A DNA stretch of 21,193 bases from Spirochaetota bacterium (GTDB taxonomy: Bacteria; Spirochaetota; UBA4802; JAFGJZ01). Below the pieces are notes generated by a model. The model had not been told where the DNA came from, did no database searches, and worked only from the letters and a program-made list of their open reading frames with translations. Positions 14,701 to 21,193 of this stretch are shown one piece after another. How positions within the stretch are numbered: the first letter of the stretch is position 1; every line of letters starts with the position of its first letter. A program made the position numbers and the translations under genes. The DNA is taken from positions 1-21,193 of the forward strand of contig JAEWVL010000426.1 in assembly GCA_023396665.1 (NCBI GenBank). The letters are read 5' to 3'.

Positions 14701-14727
14701 GACACAATGATCAAACTCGAATGTTAT
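14699..14727 (+). promoter_or_regulatory. Promoter for the CheX-like gene
   Basis: TTGACA (14699-14704), a 17-base spacer (14705-14721), then TGTTAT (14722-14727). The predicted start near 14734 leaves a leader of about 29 bases and rules out the in-frame ATG at 14721 as the translation start. Confidence 0.65.
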
Positions 14728-14762
14728 TCGCCGAAGTCCTTTTTATTAAAACCGGAGTCTTT

Positions 14763-15230
14763 ATGAGCAATTATAGAAAGAAATACAACAAAGGCCTGGA
14801 AAGAGCCGTTCTTCATATTTTTAATAATTTTCTGCTGGATACTTCCATCAAAGAGGTTACCGAAGCACAGGCTGTACAGAAGAATCACCTGGTTTGGATC
14901 GAGATGAGCGGAACCTTTGAGGGTGAGATGCAAATTACTCTCAGTGACGATCTGGTATCCGCACTAGTTAGTTTCTTTCATAAAAATGAAAAAGTGAAAA
15001 AGACAAAATCTGTCATACACGATGTAACCGGAGAGATTACAAACCTCATCAGTGGAACCTTTGTTAACCAATTGCAATATATCGGACACGATATAAAAGT
15101 ATCGCCGCCGGAATTTGACGAAGATCCCATATCCATGAAAGCGCTGTACGACAACATATGTCTTTCTTTCAGCAGCACACTTGGCGGTTTTGACATAGAA
15201 ATATTTTACAAGGACCTGATTTTTTCCTGA
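14763..15230 (+). CDS. CheX-like chemotaxis phosphatase domain protein
   Basis: A 155-residue single-domain protein of the CheX/CheC/FliY type, cytoplasmic phosphatases that remove phosphate from CheY. The signature helix is 'HDVTGEITNLISGTF' with the E-x2-N pair (E91, N94) that contacts the phospho-aspartate in CheX. The surrounding order (N-terminal helix, 'FEGEMQITLSDDLVSALVS' strand-helix, signature helix, then 'GHDIKVSPPEF') fits. I use ATG 14763, with GGAG 5 bases upstream, because an upstream ATG precedes the predicted transcription start. No other chemotaxis gene is in the window, so it may instead serve a non-chemotaxis response regulator. The tail CLSFSSTLGGFDIEIFYKDL is a normal CheX-like end strand. 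Confidence 0.8.
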   Translation: MSNYRKKYNKGLERAVLHIFNNFLLDTSIKEVTEAQAVQKNHLVWIEMSGTFEGEMQITLSDDLVSALVSFFHKNEKVKKTKSVIHDVTGEITNLISGTFVNQLQYIGHDIKVSPPEFDEDPISMKALYDNICLSFSSTLGGFDIEIFYKDLIFS

Positions 15231-15281
15231 ACTAACCGAAAATGCCGTTCATTATTAATGCAGGCTCCCGGCAAAACGACC

Positions 15282-15310
15282 ATGCTTACGCCTATCCTGG
15301 ACTTAAGCAT
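15282..15310. repeat. Inverted repeat between convergent genes
   Basis: ATGCTTA (15282-15288) and TAAGCAT (15304-15310) form a 7-bp stem with a 15-base loop, between the ends of the CheX-like and DUF115 genes. No T-run follows on either strand, so a terminator role is uncertain. Confidence 0.35.
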
Positions 15311-15317
15311 AGAAATG

Positions 15318-16835
15318 TTATATGTAATTCAGAAAATAATCGAAAACGGCTTCATATTTGTCCCGGTTAATTTTCGCCTGTTCAAAAAGAAGTGAGCGAA
15401 CATCTTCTGCCATCAACCACTCTTTCAGTTTTGCGGCCTTTTTCTTATCCGCACCAAAAGGGGGGATAGCGGACAGTATCGCCTTAACACTATTTCTCTT
15501 TTCTGATACAGTAGTATCCCTGCCCTGCCCTTCAGAAAAACAGTCTTTCGGGTAAGAAATTGCCCGGGCCAGAGTCGCTCCCTTCAAACAGAGTCCCTCT
15601 TTTACCAGATGAAATATCTCGTGACCTGAAGCCTTTTCCGCAATCAGTGCTTCTGTCTTAACCTTGTAGTCAATAAACGAATGTCGTGTTCGAATACCCT
15701 CTTCTCTCAGAACCTTGCCTTTTCGAATATATTGCATCTCTTTTGTCAAGATCGTAGAAAACCGGTTATTGACAAAACCAAAACGCTGATAGTAAGCACT
15801 TTTTTTCGCATAAATGGAACAATTCGGAAAAGAGTAGTCCATACCGCAAAGCCATATTCTGTTGAACCCGAGATAGAGCGCACAATAGAGTGCATCGCCG
15901 GCCACATTTGCGGTTGTCGGATGCACTTCGCTTTGATAAAAATGGGCACTGATTTGCGATAGCGGATGAGTGTTGAATAGGAGAAATTGTCCGGTATCCC
16001 CCCTTTGCCCTTGCCCCATATGCGAGGAAAATGACTCAATAAAAATACCGTTCGACTCGCGAATGTGTTCACTTACCCATACCTGGGGGTCAACCGTGAC
16101 AATTATATCGGCATCAATATTGTTTGCCTGCAAAACCGGCAAAGCCGAGTCTACCGCGATCAATACATAGTGTTCCCGGACAACGAATATCTCATCGATA
16201 TAGGCATCAAGAGACGGTCCTGAAGAAACGACAATCGCATCCATTCCCGCAAAAAGACCTTTCATAAGAGAAAAATCTTTCATATTGGCATGTTTAGAGA
16301 GCCGTTTACAGCCGTTCCTGAAAAACGTTGCGGCAAAATGATTTATCGTTTTACCGGCAGACACCAGCTGGGATAGCGTTTCATTCAGTTTGTTTTCAAG
16401 ATCTGAAAAATATTGCGGGAAAATTTTTACCGAGGGCAGATGGCGCAGCACTATGAGAGAGTTTCCACTTGTAAACGCAAATTGTGCAATTTCCTTCGCA
16501 ACTGAAGTTGTATTCTCTCCGCTGAATACCCGTACATCTTCCGAATTAAGCCAGTCAAGGCCCTTGATTGCGTCCTGTTTTTCCGGTAATGCAAGAGGAT
16601 CAATAACAAACAAATGCTTCGCCTGCTTTAAACGTTCCCCTTTGCCGATCAGATGATACCCCAAGCACAGACCAAAGACCAGGACGACTTTAGCGGATAA
16701 ATCCTGGCCGGACTGTTCGAATATGTCGGCTTCTTTCTCCGGTACAAAACGGCTGTGTACATAACGCTGCTTTCCGTCTGTAATCACCGAAGCGGTCGGC
16801 GAACCATTCTTTGCTATTTCAACAATGTAATCCAT
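15318..16835 (-). CDS. MptE-like DUF115 protein (motility accessory factor / flagellin-glycosylation type)
   Basis: A 505-residue protein with the DUF115/MptE-like domain, a glycosyltransferase-like Rossmann fold also called Maf, tied in several motile bacteria to flagellin glycosylation. The core runs about 165-370: VVSSGPSLD (202-210), AVDSALPVLQANNIDADIIVTVDPQ (split; D229, D249), then the 'HPTTANVAGDALYCALYLGFNRIWLCGMDYSF' segment in place of the usual GGSVATTA-like loop. The N-terminal 160 residues contain VVLVFGLCLGYHLIG, a second nucleotide-binding-like motif typical of long family members. ATG at 16833-16835 lacks a near ribosome-binding site (AAGGA is about 17 bases away), so expression may be low. 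It lies convergent to the CheX-like gene, which supports a motility role but does not prove it. Confidence 0.83.
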   Translation of the reverse strand: MDYIVEIAKNGSPTASVITDGKQRYVHSRFVPEKEADIFEQSGQDLSAKVVLVFGLCLGYHLIGKGERLKQAKHLFVIDPLALPEKQDAIKGLDWLNSEDVRVFSGENTTSVAKEIAQFAFTSGNSLIVLRHLPSVKIFPQYFSDLENKLNETLSQLVSAGKTINHFAATFFRNGCKRLSKHANMKDFSLMKGLFAGMDAIVVSSGPSLDAYIDEIFVVREHYVLIAVDSALPVLQANNIDADIIVTVDPQVWVSEHIRESNGIFIESFSSHMGQGQRGDTGQFLLFNTHPLSQISAHFYQSEVHPTTANVAGDALYCALYLGFNRIWLCGMDYSFPNCSIYAKKSAYYQRFGFVNNRFSTILTKEMQYIRKGKVLREEGIRTRHSFIDYKVKTEALIAEKASGHEIFHLVKEGLCLKGATLARAISYPKDCFSEGQGRDTTVSEKRNSVKAILSAIPPFGADKKKAAKLKEWLMAEDVRSLLFEQAKINRDKYEAVFDYFLNYI

Positions 16836-17014
16836 TTGTTAACTATTCAATATTCCTTTTATCATTGAATTCTGAAGCACTTGTTATACCGGCTCATGTT
16901 AAATCCATATAGACTGACTGCTTGATTATTTTGTCATAATTAGTATTGTAGTATTATCTGTTTCCCGCACAACAGCAAAATTGTAGAACATTCATAACAA
17001 CAAGGGGGGATATT

Positions 17015-17686
17015 ATGAATCTGCTATCGATTATGAGCCTGGCCAGATCTCCCTTTTTTATTATCTATATACTGATATATTTTCTTGTTATTGTTGCAGT
17101 CACGGTTTCAAACTATAAAAAACCCTCTCTTCTGTACCTGTTTAAGCCGCTTCCGGTTCTTTCCCTTCTGTTCTTACTGCTTATCACTGGCGCACTCGAT
17201 TCTGTCAGCTCGAAACTGATCTTCGCTGGTTTGTGTGCCGGACTTGCCGGTGATGTCTTCATGATTCGCCAGGAGAAATTTTTTCTTCAAGGGCTCATCT
17301 CCTTTTTTATCGGTCATATTCTATATACAATCGCATTTTTACAACGAGGATTGAATTTTATACCTGTTGTACTTTTTTCACTTATTGTGTATTTCCTCAT
17401 CGTTTCATGGATACTGCTGCCTTCGGTATGGAAAGAGCGTAGGGATTTTTTCTTTGCTGTAGTTTGTTATCTGTGTGTTATCTTCGTGATGAGCCTGGGT
17501 GCTTCGAGTTTCGATTCTTATATCGGTAAAAGCTCTTTTTTTATCGGAGCTGTCTTCTTTACTGTCTCAGATTTTTTTCTCTCGTACGATTATTTTATCA
17601 AAAAAATGCGATACATCTTCGTTGCGGTTTACCTGTTTTACTTCCTCGCCCAGCTGCTGATTGGATTAAATGCCATTTGTATTTAA
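17015..17686 (+). CDS. YhhN/TMEM86-family membrane protein (possible lysoplasmalogenase)
   Basis: A 223-residue polytopic membrane protein with about eight hydrophobic segments. It carries the YhhN signature: YLFKPLPVLSLLFLLL with the conserved K-P-L (about 43-46), 'AGLCAGLAGDVFMI' with the Gly-Asp pair, 'FFLQGLISFFIGHILYTIAFL' with the conserved H, and 'FFIGAVFFTVSDFFLSYDYF' with the S-D pair. Animal members hydrolyse lysoplasmalogens; the bacterial role is mostly untested, though it would make sense in a plasmalogen-containing anaerobe. ATG 17015 with a GGGGGG run 5 bases upstream; that run is a copy of the GGGGGGATA motif and doubles as the ribosome-binding site. Monocistronic. Confidence 0.87.
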   Translation: MNLLSIMSLARSPFFIIYILIYFLVIVAVTVSNYKKPSLLYLFKPLPVLSLLFLLLITGALDSVSSKLIFAGLCAGLAGDVFMIRQEKFFLQGLISFFIGHILYTIAFLQRGLNFIPVVLFSLIVYFLIVSWILLPSVWKERRDFFFAVVCYLCVIFVMSLGASSFDSYIGKSSFFIGAVFFTVSDFFLSYDYFIKKMRYIFVAVYLFYFLAQLLIGLNAICI

Positions 17687-17848
17687 TCAAACGTCTGTTT
17701 CTAACTGTTCCTGTAAATCTTCTCTCTTAACAAATGTTATCGGGACTGTTGTTCGTATACCTATTGAATTCATAATCCCTGATTACTGATTTTTGAGACA
17801 TAACATGCTGTTTTCCCGATTACATGGAGAGTAAACGTATTTCTTTTG

Positions 17849-17879
17849 TAATTAGATGAAATATCCCCCCTTCTAATTA
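17849..17879. repeat. Inverted repeat flanking a TATCCCCCC motif
   Basis: TAATTAGA (17849-17856) and TCTAATTA (17872-17879) form an 8-bp stem with a 15-base loop that contains a complete TATCCCCCC (17862-17870), in the non-coding gap before the methyltransferase gene. Confidence 0.4.
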
Positions 17880-17954
17880 AACCTTAAGTCACGTTCTTAT
17901 CGATAATAGAAACAGAGCTGCAAACATGCTAACCGGAAACTGAACAGGATAAAT

Positions 17955-19685
17955 ATGGCCATGCTTTCACGTGAGTGCATTCTTACCAAACTGGAAAAAC
18001 ATTTCACCGACACGGCTCTTTGTGCTGAAGAGTACATAAACAAAATTATACAAAATATTATAAACAACAACCACATTAACATCTCTTCTGAAAAATTGAT
18101 CATATCAAAAATGCTTCTCGCTAAAGACATCATCGGGGAACTATATCAGAGAATATCCCCCCAGTCCGATAAAAAAAACAAGGGCCAGTTTTTTACCGAA
18201 CCGGCAATTGTGAGTACGATTGTTCAAAGAGCCTTCAGTGAATTAAAAGCCAGTGCTGTTGAGATGCTATCGACTCTGCGCATTTGTGATCCCGCTTGCG
18301 GTTCAGGACTGTTTCTGATGGAGGCCTACTCACAACTCAGTGCTTTGTATCGTCAAACAGGAATCGATGAACACCGGATACCACTACAGATAATAAGCAA
18401 TAATCTATTCGCTTATGACAAAGATCCAGTCGCGGTCAAGATTGCCCGTTTCAATCTGGCAGTCATTTCCGGTTTATCTATAGACCAAATCACAAACATC
18501 TGTACCAATGATTTTCTTTATAAAGACGCTCTTTCTTTTTCACAAAAGAATATCGGTCAAAACCGTTTTGACATCATTATCGGCAACCCTCCCTGGGGCA
18601 GCACTCTTTCGTCAAAAGAGAAGCAATACTATCGCCAGGTCTATTTTTCTGCAAAAAGCGGTATTAATACTTTTTCTTTATTTATCGAACGCTCTTTGGA
18701 ACTTCTCGTCGAAGGGGGAACACTCGCACTATTGGTACCCGAATCACTTCTCAATATCGACGCTCATCGTAACTGCAGAAATCTGCTTATAACACAGACA
18801 CGAATTTATGAGATCATGTTATGGGGTGATCAGTTTAAAAATGTTTATGCTCCCTGTATTTCGCTGATTACAAAGAAATCCGAGACAACTCCGGTTGCTG
18901 ACAATATTGCAAAATTTATCCTGAAAAACTCTACCGCATCAATTCAGCAATGTAATTTCTTTTCAACACACAACAATATTATCAATATCAATTACACATC
19001 AAAAGAAAAGGATTTACTGGAACAGATACAAAAGAGCGATCACCGTTATCTGAAACATAACGCTGAATTTTTTCTCGGCATAGTAACCGGTTCCAATGAA
19101 CGCTTTCTTAGTAAAGACAGGAACGAAGAGACACCCGATCCAATTATTATCGGTAAAGATGTCTCTCGCTATAGCATCAGCTATTCGGGGCATCATTTTA
19201 AATACGATCCGAAGCAACTGCAACAGGTTGCGCCTTTGAAATACTATGAGAAGAAGAACAAGATTCTTTATAAATTTATAGGAAAGCGGCTGTCTTTCGC
19301 CATTGATCGCGAAGGCTTTTTCACTCTCAATAATGTAAACGGATTTATTCCAAAGTTTGACTGGATAACATCCGAGTCTCTCATCGCTATTTTGAACTCC
19401 ACACTCATGCAATACTATTACGAAAAGAATTTTTTTACAGTGAAAGTGCTCAGAGGAAATCTGGAAAAGCTGCCGATTAAACGAATAAGCAAAGAGGCTG
19501 ACAGATTATTAAATGAACTTGCTCAACAGGTAATGGAACCCGGAACTGAAGAAAGCAAAAAAAACACGCTCGATACTATAGACGACATCGTTTTCTCGGA
19601 ATATGACATTGAAGACAAAGAAGCGTATCACATCTACGAAACCTATTCAACCGAGAAGTCTCAGTTACTACTTCCCGGGCTATAG
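17955..19685 (+). CDS. N6-adenine DNA methyltransferase (M.TaqI/Eco57I-like, gamma class), apparently solitary
   Basis: A 576-residue SAM-dependent enzyme predicted to methylate adenine N6 in DNA. Motifs in gamma-class order: GQFFTE (motif X, 77-82), the SAM-binding DPACGSGLF (112-120), YDKD (153-156) and the catalytic IIIGNPPW (208-214). The C-terminal half (about 330-560) resembles the TaqI-type target-recognition domain, with 'ILNSTLMQYYYEKNFFTVKVLRGNLEKLPI'. No nuclease domain is visible at the N-terminus, and no restriction gene lies in the window, so it looks like a solitary or regulatory methyltransferase; its partner could be outside. ATG 17955 with AGGA 5 bases upstream. The gene uses ordinary codons for this window, with no sign of recent transfer. 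Confidence 0.9.
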   Translation: MAMLSRECILTKLEKHFTDTALCAEEYINKIIQNIINNNHINISSEKLIISKMLLAKDIIGELYQRISPQSDKKNKGQFFTEPAIVSTIVQRAFSELKASAVEMLSTLRICDPACGSGLFLMEAYSQLSALYRQTGIDEHRIPLQIISNNLFAYDKDPVAVKIARFNLAVISGLSIDQITNICTNDFLYKDALSFSQKNIGQNRFDIIIGNPPWGSTLSSKEKQYYRQVYFSAKSGINTFSLFIERSLELLVEGGTLALLVPESLLNIDAHRNCRNLLITQTRIYEIMLWGDQFKNVYAPCISLITKKSETTPVADNIAKFILKNSTASIQQCNFFSTHNNIININYTSKEKDLLEQIQKSDHRYLKHNAEFFLGIVTGSNERFLSKDRNEETPDPIIIGKDVSRYSISYSGHHFKYDPKQLQQVAPLKYYEKKNKILYKFIGKRLSFAIDREGFFTLNNVNGFIPKFDWITSESLIAILNSTLMQYYYEKNFFTVKVLRGNLEKLPIKRISKEADRLLNELAQQVMEPGTEESKKNTLDTIDDIVFSEYDIEDKEAYHIYETYSTEKSQLLLPGL

Positions 19686-19705
19686 TCAAACAGGTGGCTC
19701 TTGAA

Positions 19706-19779
19706 AAATAACTACTTTCGAATCGAACTCGACGAACTTCAACGAAATAATGAATAATTCTCTCAACTGGTAGTTATTT
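19706..19779. repeat. 10-bp perfect inverted repeat with a 54-base loop
   Basis: AAATAACTAC (19706-19715) and GTAGTTATTT (19770-19779) are perfect complements in the 120-base gap between the convergent methyltransferase and rsmG genes. The loop holds smaller TTCGAA/TCGAAC and TTC/GAA complements, so a branched RNA is possible. There is no terminator-like T-run, and I assign no function. Confidence 0.35.
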
Positions 19780-19805
19780 GAATCTCTACTTATTCTGTAT
19801 CCCCC

Positions 19806-20486
19806 CTACCCTTCTTTGAACTCTGTTATTCTCGAAGCTTCTCTCTTTATCACTGGAAAGCGACGGGGATACATTCCCGGAGTCTGAAAAGCCTTAACAA
19901 GACATATCCCCCTTTTTTTATCATTAAACATATTCTGTTTGTCATCACAACAGACACCTCCGCAGTCTTTGAGATGCTGAATCATATCAACTGAAAGATC
20001 ACCCGCACACTTTCGCGAAAAGACATGAAGGGCTCCCCCCACTTTAAGAACAGGCATGGAAAACTCAATGGAATAATAGAGGGGACCAAAAGCTCTGGTA
20101 AATGAATAATCAAACTGGCCCTGGTGTTCCCTGCAAAAGTCTTCTGCTCTGGCACAAACAGCATGAACGTTCGAAATACCAAGCTTCTCAACGAGATCAT
20201 TGATAAAAGCAATCTTCTTGCTGTTAGAATCAATCAAGGTCCCCTGCACAAAAGGATTACCTATCGCTATAATCATACCCGGAATTCCGCTTCCGGTGCC
20301 AATATCTACAAAAGATGTTCCACGTGGAACACTTTCAGGATTGAGATCAAAAAGTGTTTTATCAATAAGGTCTTCTTTTATTTCTTCAAAATTCTTATGC
20401 CCGCTCAGATTAAATTTCTGGTTGGTTTCATAAATCATTCTGGCATAGCCTATCATTTTGTCGTAATTGTTAATACATTCTACCAC
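19806..20486 (-). CDS. rsmG: 16S rRNA (guanine-527 N7) methyltransferase
   Basis: A 226-residue SAM-dependent enzyme that methylates G527 of 16S rRNA in the 530 loop; loss gives streptomycin resistance in many bacteria. Family blocks: NQKFNLSGHKNFEEI, the SAM loop VDIGTGSGIPGM (about 60-71), LIDSNSKKIAFI, CARAEDF, SFTRAFGPL and the C-terminal YPRRFPVIKREA. GTG start (20484-20486), with GGAGG 5 bases upstream, keeps the standard N-terminus. In many bacteria rsmG sits beside parAB and oriC. Here the neighbours are a methyltransferase and a small unknown gene, yet the coding sequence itself carries a parS-like site at 20316-20331. Confidence 0.93.
   Translation of the reverse strand: MVECINNYDKMIGYARMIYETNQKFNLSGHKNFEEIKEDLIDKTLFDLNPESVPRGTSFVDIGTGSGIPGMIIAIGNPFVQGTLIDSNSKKIAFINDLVEKLGISNVHAVCARAEDFCREHQGQFDYSFTRAFGPLYYSIEFSMPVLKVGGALHVFSRKCAGDLSVDMIQHLKDCGGVCCDDKQNMFNDKKRGICLVKAFQTPGMYPRRFPVIKREASRITEFKEG
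20316..20331. promoter_or_regulatory. Chromosome-partition parS site inside rsmG
   Basis: TGTTCCACGTGGAACA is a perfect 16-bp palindrome that matches the bacterial parS pattern TGTTnCACGTGnAACA, including the CC/GG variant known from Pseudomonas. parS is the nucleation site for the ParB clamp and usually lies within a small region around oriC, often in or near rsmG (gidB). Here it encodes Val-Pro-Arg-Gly-Thr (residues 53-57). No parA or parB lies in the window. An exact 16-mer match by chance in 21 kb is very unlikely. Confidence 0.8.
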
Positions 20487-20639
20487 ACAAACCTCCGTCT
20501 ATTACTTCTATCTGATATTTGCTACGTTTTACCGCCCCTTCAATCAAGACTTTTATCAGATTTATTTCTGAAGATAAAAAATCCAAATTAATTTCAACAT
20601 AATGCACTTCAGGAACGTATTACATCAGGAGGAAACGAT

Positions 20640-21101
20640 ATGAAGACTATTGGAACCAGTATCTATATTGATAAATCCAGACACCAGAGAATACGAGAAA
20701 CCGTTACACTGTTAAAAATAAGCGAACCGGAACTGTTGTCTGCTTTACTTCAGCGAAGCCGCGAACTGTTTTCAAACAAAGCCATTTGTTATAAAACAGT
20801 TCGCTATCAGAAAAACTGCACAAGCGAATCATACAGGATTTCTCATATCACCCTGTTTGCAACTGATTATGAATTGGCAACCAGCAGAAGATATGTTTTT
20901 AAGATTTCCGTCAGTTTTCTTTTTAATCTTGCCGTTGATCTGTATCTTCAATCTATAATTGACGAATTAACTACAGACAAACGAGACAGAAAAAACCAAA
21001 CTCGTAAACACCAAACTAACTACTACTATAACAACTTCAATATCGACAGATTTTGTAATTCTCTTGCTGAATTCTGGGTCATACCCTGGCCAAGAGAATA
21101 G
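20640..21101 (+). CDS. Small protein with ribbon-helix-helix-like N-terminus, family unrecognised (copy 2)
   Basis: A 153-residue protein that aligns along its whole length with the gene between pcrA and ligA. Shared blocks: TSIYIDKSRHQRIRE (N-terminal strand and helix), TVRYQ, YRISHIT, YELATSRR, ISVSFLFNLAVDLYLQSII and the ending FWVIPWPRE, equivalent to YWQVSWNVRE in copy 1. A basic, Asn/Gln-rich linker (DKRDRKNQTRKHQTNYYYNN) separates the last two and is longer than in copy 1. ATG 20640 with AGGAGG 7 bases upstream, as strong as in copy 1. It is divergent from rsmG and stands alone. A DNA-binding function is plausible from the N-terminus only. I do not know a named family for it. Confidence 0.72.
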   Translation: MKTIGTSIYIDKSRHQRIRETVTLLKISEPELLSALLQRSRELFSNKAICYKTVRYQKNCTSESYRISHITLFATDYELATSRRYVFKISVSFLFNLAVDLYLQSIIDELTTDKRDRKNQTRKHQTNYYYNNFNIDRFCNSLAEFWVIPWPRE

Positions 21102-21193
21102 AAACACAACACAAACAGACAAACAACACTCAAAACAATCTCTCTTCAGGTTCTGATACATAATGAGCCCGACACCTGTAGACTATGTATCCC

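Noticed and set aside
16931..16957. TTGTCA ... TATTAT as a promoter for the YhhN gene
   Set aside because: The spacer is only 15 bases; too weak to list as a feature, though a promoter must lie in this area.
17966..17971. CACGTG centres at 2421, 13963 and 17966 as further parS candidates
   Set aside because: The flanks do not match TGTTn/nAACA; only 20316-20331 is complete.

Overview
This 21.2-kb window looks like a low-to-moderate-GC, motile, Gram-negative bacterial chromosome. My best guess is a spirochaete (Treponema/Spirochaeta-like), from the mix of an MptE-like DUF115 'motility accessory' protein, a CheX-type protein, a DUF502 pair and a membrane-anchored vWA protein. That placement is inference; no rRNA or other phylogenetic marker is present. 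I see no tRNA, rRNA, insertion sequence, prophage or CRISPR array. Most genes are single housekeeping or conserved-hypothetical genes.

Layout. 1-4274, minus strand: a cut exported protein coupled to an unrecognised membrane protein, a DJ-1/PfpI protein, peptidyl-tRNA hydrolase (pth) coupled to a STAS-domain protein, and two overlapping DUF502 membrane proteins. 4450-5930, plus strand: a promoter, a ZTP (pfl-type) riboswitch, glyA and a strong terminator. 5961-8419: a YjbQ-family protein (-), a DHH phosphoesterase with a long leader (+), and a DUF554 membrane protein (-). 8608-13324, minus strand: pcrA/uvrD helicase, a small unrecognised protein with a ribbon-helix-helix-like N-terminus, and a divergent NAD+-dependent DNA ligase, in that transcription order. 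13776-15230, plus strand: a membrane-anchored vWA protein with terminator, then a CheX-like protein behind a TTGACA promoter that overlaps a perfect palindrome. 15318-16835, minus strand: an MptE-like DUF115 protein. 17015-19685, plus strand: a YhhN-family membrane protein and an apparently solitary N6-adenine DNA methyltransferase. 19806-20486, minus strand: rsmG, carrying a 16-bp palindrome identical to a chromosomal parS site. 20640-21101, plus strand: a second member of the unrecognised family seen between pcrA and ligA.

How things fit together. glyA makes one-carbon folate, and ZTP reports folate shortage. The leader can be folded into a complete translational ON switch: two mutually exclusive hairpins decide whether the ribosome-binding site is paired. 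pcrA and ligA form a repair/replication cluster with the small unknown gene between them. The CheX-like and DUF115 proteins sit close together and fit motility functions.

The most unexpected signal is at DNA level. The 9-mer GGGGGGATA (TATCCCCCC on the other strand) occurs ten times, with two further copies having five Gs. It lies on both strands, in genes and between them, and in different reading frames. By simple counting about 0.2 copies would be expected. It behaves like a genome-scale signal (uptake-like, recombination-like or protein-binding), not like coding sequence.
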